From NCBI GenBank assembly GCA_029706075.1, contig JAINUG010000048.1, forward strand, positions 4,966,374-5,030,373: a stretch of DNA of 64,000 bases, read 5' to 3'. A program made the translations under genes and the position numbers. Every line of letters starts with the position of its first letter. Position 1 is the first letter of the stretch. The stretch comes from Aldrovandia affinis (Eukaryota > Chordata > Actinopteri > Notacanthiformes > Halosauridae). The notes below the pieces were generated by a model, which saw only the letters and a program-made list of their open reading frames with translations, had not been told where the DNA came from and searched no databases. Below are positions 1 to 12,280 of this stretch, in pieces.

Positions 1-419
1 GTTCATTGAGTGCAGAGCAGGGCAGTCAAGATACTCCCATTGCCAAGGAAATATTGTGTGTCTAATTTTGGGCAAGCACTTGAAAAAGTCATTTTCGCAA
101 ACTGGAAAGTTAATAACTTTAGATATGAATTACATAAACAGATAGCACTGGGATGATTGTTTTCCCTAAAAAAACATCCTACTGGCATGAAGCACCTAGT
201 GCCATTAACTTGGTAAAGGAGGTCACTGTTTCGTATGTCTAGTTCACTGAAGGAGCCTCTAGCTGTCCCCTGGCCTCGTCAGTCATTGGTGGGAATCAGT
301 GGGAGTTAACGTGGTCCATGTAATTAGGTTGCTTAGGTTACTTATTCTGCTAGCTGCCTGAGGGACATTCCCATCATTGTAGCTTTTGCTGAAGTGATAA
401 AGTAACAGGAAAATACCTG
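1..419. other. Intergenic, nothing recognised
   Basis: No gene, RNA or repeat family is recognised here. The sequence is AT-rich and leads into the LINE fragment that follows. Confidence 0.5.
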
Positions 420-439
420 GTTACTGGGATTTCTGGTGA

Positions 440-1370
440 CTTCAGGTTCCTCGGTGTCCACATCACTGAGGACCTGTCCTGGTCCGCCCACACTGGCCAC
501 GTAGTCAAGAAGGCACAACAACGCCTCTTCTACCTCAGGCGGCTGAAGAAGTTCGGGATGGGGCCCAAGATCCTGCGGGCTTTCTACAGAGGCACTACTG
601 AGAGTATCCTGACTGGCAACATCACCGCGTGGTACGGAAACTGCTCAGGCCTCAACCGCAAGGCACTGCAGAGGGTGGTGCGGTCCGCTCAACACATCAG
701 CGGAGGCACGCCCCTCCCCTCCATCCAGGAACTGTACAACAGCCGGTGTGCCAGCAGAGCCCACAGGATCATCAAAGACCCCAGCCACCCCAACCACAGC
801 ATGTTCCAGCTGCTACCGTCAGGCAAACGGTACCACAGTCTCCAGGCCAGGACCAGTAGGCTCAGAGACAGCTTCTTCCACCAAGCTATCAGGCTACTGA
901 ACTCTGGCCACTAGCCTAGCTAGCCCAACTGCCAATTTTGCACTACCAGGTGGACTGAGCACAGACACACCTGCACAGACCCAGCACGTGCAGGCGACAC
1001 TCGCACACGCAAGCGCGCGCGCGCACACACACACACCACTCACTCCTGTACTGTTGCCTCGTGCCCCTAGTACCACTTGCTGCTACTTGATCTGCTGCAC
1101 TACCACTGAGTCTGCTATCCTGCTATTTTGTACTGTTACCATATTACATTGTTACATATATTACATTGTTACCTATATTTTATATATTTATTCATGTATG
1201 CTCATTTGCACTGTCATCACTATTACGGGTATTACTATTTTGTTACAATGTGTGGTTTTTCTGTGTGTATTTCTGATGCTGCAAAGTTGAGGGGCCAGGC
1301 CCAAGATTTTTACTCTGGTGTACCTAGTATCACAGATGTAACAAATAAAGGAATCTGAATCTGAATCTAC
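440..1370 (+). mobile_element. LINE 3' end, CR1/L2/Rex1-type, 5'-truncated
   Basis: The + strand encodes the C-terminal end of a non-LTR reverse-transcriptase protein. An open frame at 558-914 contains ESILTGNITAWYGNC, ALQRVVRSAQ, a Cys-Arg-rich stretch and RLRDSFFHQAIRLLN, all typical of fish CR1/L2/Rex1 LINE tails. Upstream, 440-557 continues the homology (FLGVHIT-like) with a frame break. A 3' UTR of about 450 bp follows and ends in AATAAA and three TGAATC-type repeats (about 1345-1370), the short-repeat terminus usual for these LINEs. The polymerase core is absent, so this is a dead 5'-truncated copy. The exact clade is uncertain. Confidence 0.85.
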
Positions 1371-2510
1371 TATAGTCTCTGTTATAGACTTGAGTCTCTA
1401 GAACTCAATGTCTGTGGAAGACATATGGGTGGCTTGGTCATGGCACACTAAGTGGATTGGATGCGCCAAATTCAGGCGCAGCTAATGGATGTTGCAACAA
1501 CTAAACTGGTTACCAGAAACATTAGTTATTTCCTGTCCCACTTTGCTTGTTTGGCATTATCCACAGCACAACAATAAAACAGCTTTGCCAAAATGGATAT
1601 AAAGAAGATTAATTTGAGTCTATCCATTTGCAGGTATGCAGCATTCAGTCCATTCAGTCAATAAAAGCCATACAAGAAAAATGGCAGTTTTCCCCCCACA
1701 GCTAAATGTTGGACACATCAAATTCATATGGAGGTCTCACTCATTGAAATCATAATTTTACATTTGCTACAAATGTTCTTAGATATTAAATAAAAGTGAG
1801 AATCAATAAAAGTGACTTGCATGTTTTTATTTATTTTAATGTTTAAGATTATGTGCTCAATAATATGATTGCCTTTGGTTGCTGAGAGTTCTCTACATGA
1901 TATAGGCTAATTAGCCTGTTGCATTAAGATAGACTTTCATGTTTGTGGCTGTTCCTGTGGTTCTTGTCCTTTCGGGTCTAGGTTTACAGAGCATTGCACC
2001 TGTGACATGACAACAAGTTTGTGAACAGTTACCAAAGGGCTGCATAAATGAAGCTGGAATGTTTTGAGATTTCATTCCATACATTACATGAACTGATTGA
2101 AGGTTTTATTTGCTGGGAATCAGAAATCAGATGCAATACACCATGACAAAACCTGACAGCAAGAACTAAAAAGATGCAGATGTGTAGCAGATGGGTCTGT
2201 TTAGTTGAACACAGAGTTTATTTCCCAGTTTTAAATGCTGCCTACCCACCAAGACCCACCTTAAGGTAACCTTTTGGATTTGTTAATCCAACTGTCAGCT
2301 ATTTCTTTGATCAGCAATTCCCCTCCCCAAATATGGGCAGGCCTATCCCATTGAGGAGATATTTCTCTTGATAACAAACGTAAAAGTTCCATTTTTATTT
2401 TCTATTTAAAAATGTACTGTAGTTTGTTTAGGCAAAGGCAAATAGGTAAATAGCCATTGAAAGTTTGCTTCACTGTATGGCCTAGAAGTGATGCATTACA
2501 CTGGTTTTAG
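1371..2510. other. Intergenic, nothing recognised
   Basis: AT-rich sequence without recognisable coding, RNA or repeat structure. Confidence 0.5.
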
Positions 2511-2519
2511 GACCACTTA

Positions 2520-2735
2520 AGACCAGATTTACTAAAGGATTGTGACTGCTTTTTGAATGCAAAAGCAGTCACTACAAGGTGGCAATATCCACGTCAGATT
2601 TACTAAGGGGCCGCAAGGGGTAGAATCGCTATTAGGATGTAAAATACAATGTAACCTGGGGTAAATGTGTTAAAACAGGTTGGAGACTTTGGAATTAGGC
2701 TGATAAGGTATTTCGTCTGATTTACTAAAGCATGC
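2520..2735. repeat. Region with a thrice-repeated AGATTTACTAAAG motif
   Basis: Near-identical GATTTACTAA(A/G)G motifs occur at about 2525, 2596 and 2719, separated by unrelated sequence. Spaced repeats like this often mark the ends and middle of an old non-autonomous transposon, but no terminal inverted repeat or target duplication could be fixed. Confidence 0.35.
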
Positions 2736-2931
2736 CTTAATTATGACTCCTCTTTGCATGAGAATTTTAAGAACACTTGAAAGCAGGCTGTATTTTGAGC
2801 ACTGATATAGCCTAGCTCAAATTTGATAAACTCTTCAAAGAATGTGAGCACAAAACTGTGGTTCTAATTCATAACAGGCTACTCTCAGGGGAGAAAGGTT
2901 GACAGAGTAAAAACCACAGATTACATTACAT

Positions 2932-3105
2932 TTTACATTTTAAGCATTTAGCAGATGCTCTTATCCAGAGCAACTTACAAGATGTTCATTAATACATGGT
3001 AGGAACAATCATAGTTTGCGCAAGAAATCAGTGCAGTAATACAGCGATAGACATCATTGTAGGCAGCTGCATACCATACCTGTACACAGTACAACATTAC
3101 AGTGC
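2932..3105 (-). mobile_element. L2-type LINE 3' UTR/tail fragment
   Basis: Read on the minus strand this matches the 3' UTR and tail of the L2 element at 33.1-33.95 kb: an ACAAGATG.TCATTAATACATGGT-like block, a degenerate stem-loop (TTGCTCTGGATAAGAGCA) and CTGCTAAATG, ending in TTACATTACAT-type repeats. It holds only the non-coding 3' end. Confidence 0.8.
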
Positions 3106-4480
3106 TTATTAAAAGCATGGCCATGCTATCACTAAAATGAGAACAATATGTTTTAAACTTGCAAAGCCAAATGTAAAGGTAGCATTGGTTTTCTCATGTA
3201 TACACGTGGAACAAGATCACAATGTTTGGTATTATATCATGGCAAATGTGTTTTCCCCCTCCATATAGCCCTGCACAAAACTATTCAGTTAGCTGACTGA
3301 TTTCCCTGTAGATAATAAGCAAGAACACTCTTTAAATTAAATGTTCTCACAGACATATTCCCACTTGTACATTTGCTTTTGTTTTCCTTTTAGACAAATA
3401 AACACCAGGAGGGATCCTGTGGAGCTTGAGAATTTTGTTCACGTAGAAAAAAAACCTTTCAAAGAAAACTCTTACATAGTACTATTATCCTATCAAGGAT
3501 GTGATTCCAGGGGGTTTGAGGGTGGGGGGGTAGGGACTGTTTGGAATCTGAAAGCCGTCACACTACATAGGCATATGGTGATGGAGATTTTATTGAGGTG
3601 TGGACCCAGGCATGGAAGAAGGAGAAGTTCAAACCAGATTCCGACGCGTTGCCCAAGATCCAGAGGTGTTTCCAGTCAATTAGTGAGAAGACAGAAGGGC
3701 CAAAACATCAAAGGGGTACTCCATTTCATAATGTCACTGTTGTGCGCACAACATTTCTCTGCATCAAAATGACCAACAGCCCTTTAAGTGGGAGCCAATG
3801 GTGATTCTGTTTGGAAACAGTGTGGAGAAATATCTACTTTTCGAGGAGGGACAAACAAAGGACAAGTCAGATTTTATAAGGTCATCATTTCCTCGTTATG
3901 GGGCATTAGTAAGACGAGAGTGATTTGGTCCTTAACTGACCCGTATGACGTTAACACATCAATTTGTTTTGGTCCAATGTGATGCAGGGATGAGAGGAAT
4001 TAAAACATCTGTGAGATGTGGAACATCTCTGAGAAATGAATGTGCTTGAATGTCTTTTCCTTTCACCAGTCCTTCAAGTTTCATTTTTTGCTGCTGAAAA
4101 ACACGTCGACAGTAAAATGTGTGCGTCGAAGGCACCACTGGGGCCTGAAATTTGGAACGTTTGACAGTTATGCAGAGTTGGTCAAGCGAGAGGTGGCGTG
4201 AAGTGAGGTCATGCTGGGTGCTAGACCTTCAGCGCGCTGAGCACATGAGGCCATGGGTTTGAATGCCAGCAAGTAGGCAACATCTATTTCTCCTCTTTGC
4301 ACGAGACATTTGATTTACATTCTAATAACTAGAATGTACATTTTTATTAAAAAGTGTGTGTTCAGCAACATGAGAAAAGTGGATCAAAAAAAGGCGCAGA
4401 GGGCAGCCAGGCAGGCAGGGGAAATAATTGATTTGGACCAAATGTCTGTGGCCGGGCTACAAGAGAAATTGATGGGAAAC
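3106..4480. other. Intergenic, nothing recognised
   Basis: A 143-codon open frame at 3341-3772 has no recognised domain and low-complexity composition. I see no convincing splice context or family match and treat the region as intergenic. Confidence 0.45.
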
Positions 4481-4489
4481 TAAATTGAA

Positions 4490-4945
4490 CAGATAATAGG
4501 GAATGCCAGCCACCCTCTCCATGACAGCCTGTGTAGCTATAGTAAGTGGCCGTCTTCTCCACACAAGATCAGCATCGATAGGTATGGCAATTCTTTCATT
4601 CCCACTGCCATTAGGTTCCACAATAAGCATATTAAGCACTTTACTAAAAGAACAGTAGAATAACCTATTTCTCTAGTAGTTTTAGATACCCTACTAATTG
4701 TATAATTGTATATAATCTTTTTAACCTGCTGCTTCCTTTGCACTTTTTCCAGATGAGCCATGTATACCATGTACTGTATGTCATGTGCCCTGTTTTTCGC
4801 CTCTGTGTTTTATGTACTTTTGATATACCATATGTCACGTGTCCTGTTTTACTGTTTTAGCGCATGTGCTTTATGTACTTTTGAAGCTCTGCCAAATGAA
4901 TTTCCCAGTTGTGGGATAATAACATTTACTCGACTTGACTTGATT
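4490..4945 (+). mobile_element. LINE 3' end, CR1/L2/Rex1-type
   Basis: The + strand translates, with frame breaks, to the last residues of a LINE reverse transcriptase (SSPHKISIDRYGNSFIPTAIR-like). A short AT-rich 3' UTR follows and ends GGGATAATAACA followed by tandem CTTGA units (about 4928-4945). The layout matches the 440-1370 copy but the tail repeat differs, so it is a different subfamily. Confidence 0.75.
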
Positions 4946-4949
4946 TATA

Positions 4950-5608
4950 TGAATGGCATTTGCAAGTGTGACTTTCTACTTGCGAAATGAGAATTTAACA
5001 TGGATGTGTATTGATTTGTCCCAGAGGCTTGGATCACAGTAGTCGCTAACATGCATCGCCACAGCACGTTTTCCAGTGCATCTGCTGAAAGCATATAACT
5101 GATGTGCACCTCTTTGTGTGCATCTGTGCGTGTATGTGGATCATCAGGAGGTGGAGGAACACTGAAAGGAAAACCAGTTTCTCTACTTCCTCATGACAGC
5201 CTCATGTCTTAAAGAGCACGGTTTATTTTTAGCGCCGATGTAAAGACTCAGTGAGTCACTCCTTCACATACCGAACAAAGGGCTGTTTTTTTTTTAACCG
5301 GTTCTGAGATAGGTTCAGCTTGAGGCAGTTTACCTGTGGGTGGGGAGTGTCAGTTCCCCTGTTCCCAGTACCACCCAATATTTTTTTTTCTGAAGATCCC
5401 ATCAGTATCTCAGCCCTTAAATCATCTGTTTGCACTCTGTGAATCAGCTTCAGGAGATTTCAATGAAAACTCAAAAACCCTTTTTCTGAGGGTCCAGAGA
5501 TGTCCAGAGATGATCTGAGAGTAATCTATTATTTTAAAAATGAAAGCATCCACAATGAGCTGATAAAATCTCTTGCACAATTGCCCCCTTCTGTCAAAAA
5601 ATATGGTC
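4950..5608. other. Intergenic, nothing recognised
   Basis: AT-rich DNA without recognisable genes or repeat families. Confidence 0.45.
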
Positions 5609-5611
5609 ATT

Positions 5612-5990
5612 GGGCCTCCCGGGTGGTGTAACTGTAAAGGCATTCGACTGAAATGCAGGCTGCCCACTGCAGCCGGGGTTCAAATTCCCCGGCTACACCA
5701 GTCCGGCCCTGGCCGGGAGTGCTGCTAGGGCGCGGCAATTGGCTGTCTGGCCCAGGATGGAAGCTGATATGAGCTCGCTGCGTATAAGAGTGGCTCTATA
5801 TGTACCGGAGTTATAGTTGGCGACTTGGCGAGTTCCGGCTCAGAGGAAGTGGGACATCAACTTTGTCACTGCCAGTCTCAGGACTATGGCAGCGAACTCA
5901 CAATACAAGGGCAGAATAGTTGACGAAAAGAGGGTACAATTGGCTACTAAATTGGGAGAAAATGGGGAAAAGTCTGATGCAAAATCTTGA
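5612..5990 (+). mobile_element. tRNA-derived SINE, family A (full-length copy)
   Basis: It starts with GGGCCTCCCGGGTGGTGTAA, a tRNA-like head with a pol III A box. The B box is GGTTCAAATTCC at 5677-5688. The body contains the conserved block AATTGGCTGTCTGGCCCAG, and the 3' end carries the family tail ATTGGCTACTAAATTGGG followed by A-rich sequence. The same tail appears at 15.5, 17.1, 24.9, 28.2, 41.3 and 55.2 kb, which defines a multicopy family within this window. Confidence 0.85.
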
Positions 5991-5994
5991 AAAA

Positions 5995-7590
5995 AAACAT
6001 GTTCACTAACGTTTGGCTAATGTTGCATTAATATGCAATTTTATCATTAGAAATAACAGTGATATGTATGCAAGATCTCATTGGCCATGTTACATATCAA
6101 ATAAGAATCTTCTTTCATATACAAATACATATTCATTACCTATAGTGAAAACTACTCTATTAAATGTGATTGCTATACTCTCTGGACACATGCCTTATAA
6201 GGTTATTTTTCACTCATTACTGAAAACAAACAGCAATAAAAAGCTTACTGACTTTCAGCTGTCCACCCATGCATGTTTTATTCCACTTAATATTCTAGAC
6301 ACCCACGTTAAGGAAAATAACCTAAGGAGCTCTTTGGAAGACATACTCTCCTCTGATCCTCCTCCAATATCAGACTTTGTTTTCTTGTTGTTGCCTAATT
6401 CTGCATGGTACATTAACAACAATTGCAGGCTGTCTCTAAGGTGATTATGTGTAGATGGATATGTTTTCAGCATTGGCTCTCAATTACATGGCTGGTGCAA
6501 GGGATTGAGGACATTGAGGAATCTGTAGCATAAACAGGGCAAAAAAAAACAATCTGTTTTTCATCTGCCTTCATCTTTTTACATGGGCTTCAGTTTATTT
6601 TGCCATCCAGAGGATGGCTCACCCCACAAAGGTCATATTCATCCCTTTCTCCCATTCCCACCCCAATTCCAGTATAGACCCTTGCACAATTTTCATATTT
6701 CATATTCATTTAAGAACCGCTACCTGTTATAAATACAACCTACTCCACACTGTAAAAAGCATGCAAGATCATAAGCCCCTTTCCCACATGGATTCCGGGA
6801 CATTACCGGGTTCAATTATCCAGGTATGGTTTTTCATAATTCCCTTATACAGTAGGTATCCTATCCTGAAAAAAAAAAAATCAGTGTAGAGTCTGTTCTC
6901 ACATGACATAATCATTCCAGATAGATTAGTCAATGCAGGATGTATCTATCTGAAGAATTGTTTTATGCAGAGTTTGCTAATGATCTGGGCCTTCTGTCTC
7001 ATTATAGCTTGTTCACATGGGATGTCTGTTATTTTGACACAGACTACAGCATCTCTGATGGTGCCACAAAGCTGAAGGTTAATTTCATGGTCTGCGCGGA
7101 TAGACAAAAGTTCCCTTGTCTCGGAGTCAGTCCAATTTCCAGACATGTTCAGTGATTAAAACAAAGACGCTGCTAACTACCATTAGGAGCCAGTAGCTAA
7201 CTGGATGTGAAATAAAATGATGTGATTTAAATCGTTAAAATAATTGTTTAAATGTTTGGTTTGATCATTTAACAAGTTAGCTAGCTAGTGCATTAACATA
7301 ACTTATATTATATTGTTGTATATATTATATTATATTATGAACGCACCGTTATCTGGCAACATAAAACCCTCATGTGTAAGAACGTCGTAAACGTTTGCGT
7401 GCTTTATCCGCCAGTGTCATGGCTTTGTTCCCACTAGAGCCATGGCGGAAGATTTCCGTAAATCTTACTTAGGCCTTGACCCGAAAATGGCTGGAGCGTC
7501 TTACACGGAAAAGCGACTTGGGCTCCTGTTCCCACATGATGCCCACACGGAAAATTACTGTAACATTTACAGTTTAAGATGCATGTGAGA
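5995..7590. other. Intergenic, nothing recognised
   Basis: AT-rich sequence. Open frames at 6013-6444 and 6940-7155 resemble no known protein and lack coding signatures. A TA-rich patch lies near 7300. Confidence 0.45.
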
Positions 7591-7596
7591 AAGGGG

Positions 7597-8690
7597 CTAT
7601 GATTTCAGGATTAAAAACACCTGTTTTTGTGAGGATTATTAGTTGGGTAGTGAATTTAAAGGAAAAAACTCAAATTAAGGAAGGCTTTCTCAGGAAGACA
7701 GGGATATGGTTATGAAAACTACATCATGCCACCCAGATCCTGCCTAGAAAAGGCTGCCCCTCCAAACTCAGTGACCAAACAAGGTGAGACTTGTAAGGGA
7801 AGTCACTGTGAGACCTACTCTACAAGAGCTACAGAGTTCAATGGCTGAGAATGGACATTTTAAAATTTTAAGCATTTAGCAGACGCTCTTATCCAGAGCG
7901 ACTTACAAGATGTGCATTAATACATGGTAAGAACAATCATTGTTTGCGCGTTGGAGTAATAGTGCATCAGTCAGCAATATCAAGAGCACTGCATAATAGT
8001 GGCCTGTATGGCAGTGGCAAGAAAAAAGCCATTACTTAAAACAAAACATCTCAAAGCCCACTTGGAGTTTGCTAGATAGTGTGTGAGTGATCTAGCTAAG
8101 ATGTGGGAAAAGGCTTTGTGGTCAGATGAGACTAAAATATAGCTTTTTGGCCAAAATGCAAAGCGTTAAGTATGGCGCAAACCTAATGCTGCCTATGCCC
8201 CACCTAACACCATCCCTACAGTGAAGCAGATAGTGGTGGCAGTATCATGCTATGGGGATGCTACTCTTCAGCAGGGACTGGGAAACATGCCAGAATAGAA
8301 GGAATAATGGATGGAGCAAAGTACAGGCAGATGCTGCAAGAAAACCTATTTCAGTCTCCCAAAAAACTGAAACTGAGTCAAAATTTCACCTTTCAGCAGG
8401 ACAACGATCTAAAGCACAGGATCAAAGCTCAAGAGTGGCTCAAGAATAAAAAGGTGAATGTCCTTGAGTGGCCCAGTCAAAGTCCTGGCCTGAACCCCAT
8501 TGAGAATCTGTCCATACGCAATGTCCAAGCAACTTGAGAGAGCTGGAGCATTTCTGCCAGAAAGAATGGGTGAGAATCACCTCCAACCAGTGTGCAAAGT
8601 TTGTACCAACTTTGCACAAAAAGACATGAAGTTGTTATTGCAGCGAAAGGTGCTTCCACCAAATATCAAAGCTGACATAACTAATTTCTT
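7597..8690 (+). mobile_element. Tc1-like DNA transposon, degenerate, with a nested L2 tail
   Basis: The + strand carries a broken Tc1-type transposase. 7600-7850 matches the helix-turn-helix half and 8095-8510 the catalytic half: an LWSDET-like start, GGSIMLWGCYSS, FQQDND in place of the second catalytic Asp motif, and WPSQSPGLNPIENL near the third acidic residue. Stops and frame breaks disable it. Compared with the related minus-strand copy at 10.1-11.8 kb, the reading is interrupted at 7851-7954 by an L2 tail. Terminal inverted repeats are missing, so both ends are truncated. Confidence 0.88.
7853..7954 (-). mobile_element. L2-type LINE tail nested in the Tc1 element
   Basis: The minus strand shows ACAAGATG, the intact stem-loop CGCTCTGGATAAGAGCG and CTGCTAAATG. 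It splits the transposase reading between the GCTGAGAATGG and GTGCATCAGTCAGC blocks, which are nearly contiguous in the sister Tc1 copy. The LINE tail therefore landed after the Tc1 copy did. Confidence 0.8.
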
Positions 8691-8699
8691 CCATTGCCC

Positions 8700-10130
8700 T
8701 GATCTGCCCCTTACACATGGCTCACTGGAGCAGAATGAATTGCCTCGGTGTGTATAATAATCTATTGCCCAGTTTGCTGCTAAACGTGTTAATATTCATA
8801 TTTTATAATTACTGATGTTGTTCCTCAATGGTGGATTGCATATGGTAAATTATGGTCCGGTGTTGTTGATAATAAATGCTAGTCTGTTGTAGTTGTTGAC
8901 GTTGTTTATGCTAAACATTGTCTTATTGTTAGGTCATTGATTGTATTTGGGTTTTATGGTGGTCTGCTGGTATGGATGTTGAAGGCTTGTTTGTTGCTTT
9001 TTTTTTGCCTGTTCTTTAGCCTGGTGGCCTGTTCTTTTTATGTGTCATGTGATAGGTAGCCCGTGAAAAGTGGCCATCCGTTAAAGATGATACATTTGGA
9101 GAGAATAAGCATGTACTGTATATAGCTTCCTCAGTCAGGGTCAGGGCATGTTGAATCGATGCACACACAGACACACACATGCATTATGCAAATACACACA
9201 CACAGAGATACAATCACACAGATACACTCAAACACACTTACAAATGTGCAGACACAGAAGGATGTTTCAAGAACACTCACTGGTACACCCAACAAAGCCA
9301 CCAGAAATACCTGCAGCAGTGAGGAAATCTACACTTCTTGAGGTACACTTACAGCTGACAACTGCAACACAAGTGGGATGGATTCGTCCTGAGTCCACCA
9401 AGGAAGCTTTTACACGCACCCCTGTGGCTAGCATCACTTGTGCTCTTTTAATTGGGAGAGTATGATTGGAGCCTTCTGATGAAGCCAGAGGGAGTTTATT
9501 TTGATCGTTGCATTTGCGATTGTTGTCTCCCGGCAACAGCGGGTTCACAGAGTTCCTCGGCCACAGTGGAATCGTGGGTGTTGCATAGTCCCAGCCCGCC
9601 ATGCCAACGGACAATAACAAGAACGCATTTTCATGTACATGTGGGAAATATATGTGGGAAGCAGATCATTTTTAGAAGATACAACTGATGAAGGTATTGA
9701 AGATGCAACTGATTTATTTTTTCAGATTTTTTTATTTCTTATCAATGCCTTGGTGATAAGGTATTGAAAAGGAGCCTAAATGGTAAGCAGATACCAGATA
9801 CATTGTTATCTGTGCAGGATACACTGATACACATATTGCTAAACTCGCCAGATTGGGTTTCTGCAAAAAAACAAAACAAAAACATGCATTTAATTGTGAG
9901 TCAAAGTTAAGGACAAAATTGAATCCTGGCTTAAGTGGACCTTCAGACCTCAGAACAGGCAACTGCAGATTATGATGATAATTACATTACATGCAGATAA
10001 GATAAAAACAGGAAAGCGCAAGGTAAAATTCAAACAACCAAACAAAATGTGGATATTTGCTCTGCCATGACCACAGACCTCATTCCATTTCATATATCAC
10101 AATAATCACCCATTCATGGTCATTTTATAT
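8700..10130. other. Intergenic with CA-rich microsatellite
   Basis: It contains an interrupted CA-rich tract (about 9160-9255). Several unrelated open frames overlap it on both strands without family resemblance. No gene is supported. Confidence 0.5.
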
Positions 10131-11214
10131 ATATATATACAGTGCCTTGCAAAAGTACTGCTGGAAACGTTTAAATATATTTTATATTTTCAAAACAAAA
10201 CTCACATGCTCAGACTGAATTTTTATAAAGAAGAAATTAGTTATGTCAGCAAATATTTTAAATAAAAAATAAAAACCTTAAATATGCTAAATATGCTGCT
10301 TGCATAAGTATTCAGACCCCTCGCATTGATAATTGGTAGAAGCACCTTTTGCTGCAATAACAGCTTCATGTCTTTTTGTGCAAAGTTTCTAACAACTGAC
10401 TTTCTTCCTGGCAGAATTGCTCCAGGTCTGTCAAGTTGCTTGGACATTGCTTATAGACAGCAATTTTCAAGTTGTGCCACAGACTCTCGATGGGATTTGG
10501 ATCAGGACTTTAACTGGACCACTCAAGGACATTCACCTTTTTATTCTTGAGCCACTCCAATGTAGCTTTGGCCCTGTGCTTTGGATTGTTGTCCTGCTGA
10601 AAGGTGAATTTTTGCCCCAGCTTCTGTTTTTTTCAGAGACTGAAAAAAGGTTGCACACTCTCTAGCAAACTCCAGATGGGCTGGATGTTTTGTTTTAATT
10701 AATTGACTTTTTCTTGCCACCCTGCCATAAAGGCCACCATTATGTAGTGCTCTTGATATTGCTGACTGATGCACTAATACACCATTCTCAGCCACTGAAC
10801 TCTGTAGCACTTTTAGAGTAATTGTTGGCCTCACAGTGGCTTCCCTCAAAAGTCTACTCCTTGTTTGGTCACTGAATTTGGAAGGACAGCCTTTTCTAGG
10901 CAGGTTCTTGGTGGTATGATGTAACTTTTAATTCTTGATTATTGAGCCAATGTTGATCACTGGGATATCCAAACCCTTAGATATGTTTGTGTATCCTTCT
11001 CCTAATCTATGCCTTTTCATAACCATATCCCTGGCTTCCTGAGAAAGATATTTGGTCTTTATTTTTGTGTCTTTCCTTGTAGTTCACTACCCAACCAATG
11101 GTCCTCACAAAGACAGGTGTTTTTAATCCTGAAATCATGACAATCACTGTTATGGCACACAGAGGCCAATCAGCTCATTATGTGGCTATGTTCTGCACCT
11201 GCATTACCTTAGAG

Positions 11215-11388
11215 CAGGGGTGTCCAATCTTATCTTAAGGTCCAGTGGGTGGTCCAGTGTGCACCACCTGATTCAACCAATGGTCTACAATCAAGTCCTT
11301 GATTAGTTGAATCAGGTGTTTTAGTGCTGGGCTAGAACAAAAGCCTGCACCCACACTGGACCTTCTCGGATAAGATTGGACACCCCTG
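11215..11388. mobile_element. hAT MITE (174 bp) nested in Tc1
   Basis: Palindromic element starting CAGGGGTGTCCAATCTTATC and ending with its complement GATAAGATTGGACACCCCTG. It is flanked by a perfect 8-bp duplication CCTTAGAG (11207-11214 and 11389-11396), the hAT signature. It has no coding capacity and needs a transposase in trans. Confidence 0.95.
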
Positions 11389-11469
11389 CCTTAGAGCTAC
11401 CAGAGCACAGGGTGTGAATACTTTTGCAATCAACATTTTTCCATTTTTATTTCATTTTAAGTATCTATA

Positions 11470-11641
11470 TGTAACGGAGTTGGTTCTGCCTGCAGCAAGT
11501 TTCGAACCGAGGATCTCGAAGCGGCAAGAGAGCAATTTAGCCCGCTGAGCTAAAGACTCAAGTCTCTAACTCTGGGAACTAATCGCACTCTTATCGACGT
11601 CACATTCTGTAGCAGATGCCCACGTACCAGAGCTCATCCGC
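11470..11641 (-). mobile_element. tRNA-like SINE or short repeat nested in Tc1
   Basis: The minus strand contains TTAGCTCAGCGGGCTAAA (A-box-like) and, downstream, CTCGGTTCGAAAC (B-box-like), the spacing of a tRNA-derived head. The outer edges TGTAACGGA and TCCGCTACA are imperfect complements. It interrupts the AT-rich 5' UTR of the Tc1 copy. Whether it is a SINE or a small DNA element is unresolved. Confidence 0.6.
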
Positions 11642-11799
11642 TACATATATACTTTTTTTCATTTGTTTGTTTTTATTAATGTGTGTAGGTTGTGTTTATA
11701 CCAGATATTACTTCCTAAATTAACGTTTCATAAATGAAAGCAACAAAATTTGAAAATTGTGCAAGGGTCTGAGTACTTTGGCAAGGCACTGTATATGTG

Positions 11800-12138
11800 T
11801 GTATGCATGCTTACTAATGTTAAATATTAAGCTTTCACTGCAATAAAAAAAGAGAGCACTTTTAATTAACATAATCATGAACATGGCAGTGTCAGAATGT
11901 GGGCGAGTTGAATGTTTTCAGAGTTTTTTTGTCACTGGACCAGCACAATCCATAGGCTATTGTTGTGCCATAGCTAAGACTGTTAAAAAAGGAGAGGGGC
12001 AGTCTCTCCTTGCTGTGAGTAAGATTACAGGGCACAGCATGTGATAAACAGCCAACACTGGCATACAGAAGCTTCTTGGCAACTCTGCTGCCAGTAATGT
12101 ATTGTAGCTTCTAGAGCCATTTTAAACAGTGTATATTA
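11800..12138. other. Intergenic, nothing recognised
   Basis: AT-rich flank between the Tc1 element and the following LINE tail; no features seen. Confidence 0.5.
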
Positions 12139-12280
12139 GATTATATTAGATTAGATTTATTTTATTGTCATTGCACAACGAAACTGAGTGGCAATCCTGA
12201 CGGTACATTTACCAATAACAAAGACAAAACACAACAGAACAGCAGAAACAAATTAAGGTTCTAGATATAAAATTAAATAA
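12139..12280 (-). mobile_element. LINE 3' tail (minus strand)
   Basis: On the minus strand the sequence reads TTTCGTTGTGCAATGACAAT, AAAATAAATC and then tandem TAATC units, the usual end of a CR1/L2-type LINE with a short-repeat terminus. No reverse-transcriptase coding is visible. Confidence 0.6.

Larger units (their letters stand above)
10140..11791 (-). mobile_element. Tc1-like DNA transposon with both terminal repeats and two nested insertions
   Basis: Terminal inverted repeats CAGTGCCTTGCAAAAGTA (10140-) and TACTTTGGCAAGGCACTG (-11791) face each other and are flanked by TA at 10138-10139 and 11792-11793, the Tc1/mariner target duplication. The minus strand carries transposase from about 11090 down to 10450. 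The open part 10541-10849 encodes the second DNA-binding helix region (LREATVRPTITL, SAISRALHNGGLYG) and then jumps to the IHLSAGQQ block, so the stretch with the first catalytic Asp has been deleted. Inactive. A hAT MITE (11215-11388) and a tRNA-like element (about 11470-11641) are nested in it. Confidence 0.92.

Noticed and set aside
3341-3772. 143-codon open frame after a pyrimidine-rich AG
   Set aside because: No domain or conserved block, and no second exon; probably chance.
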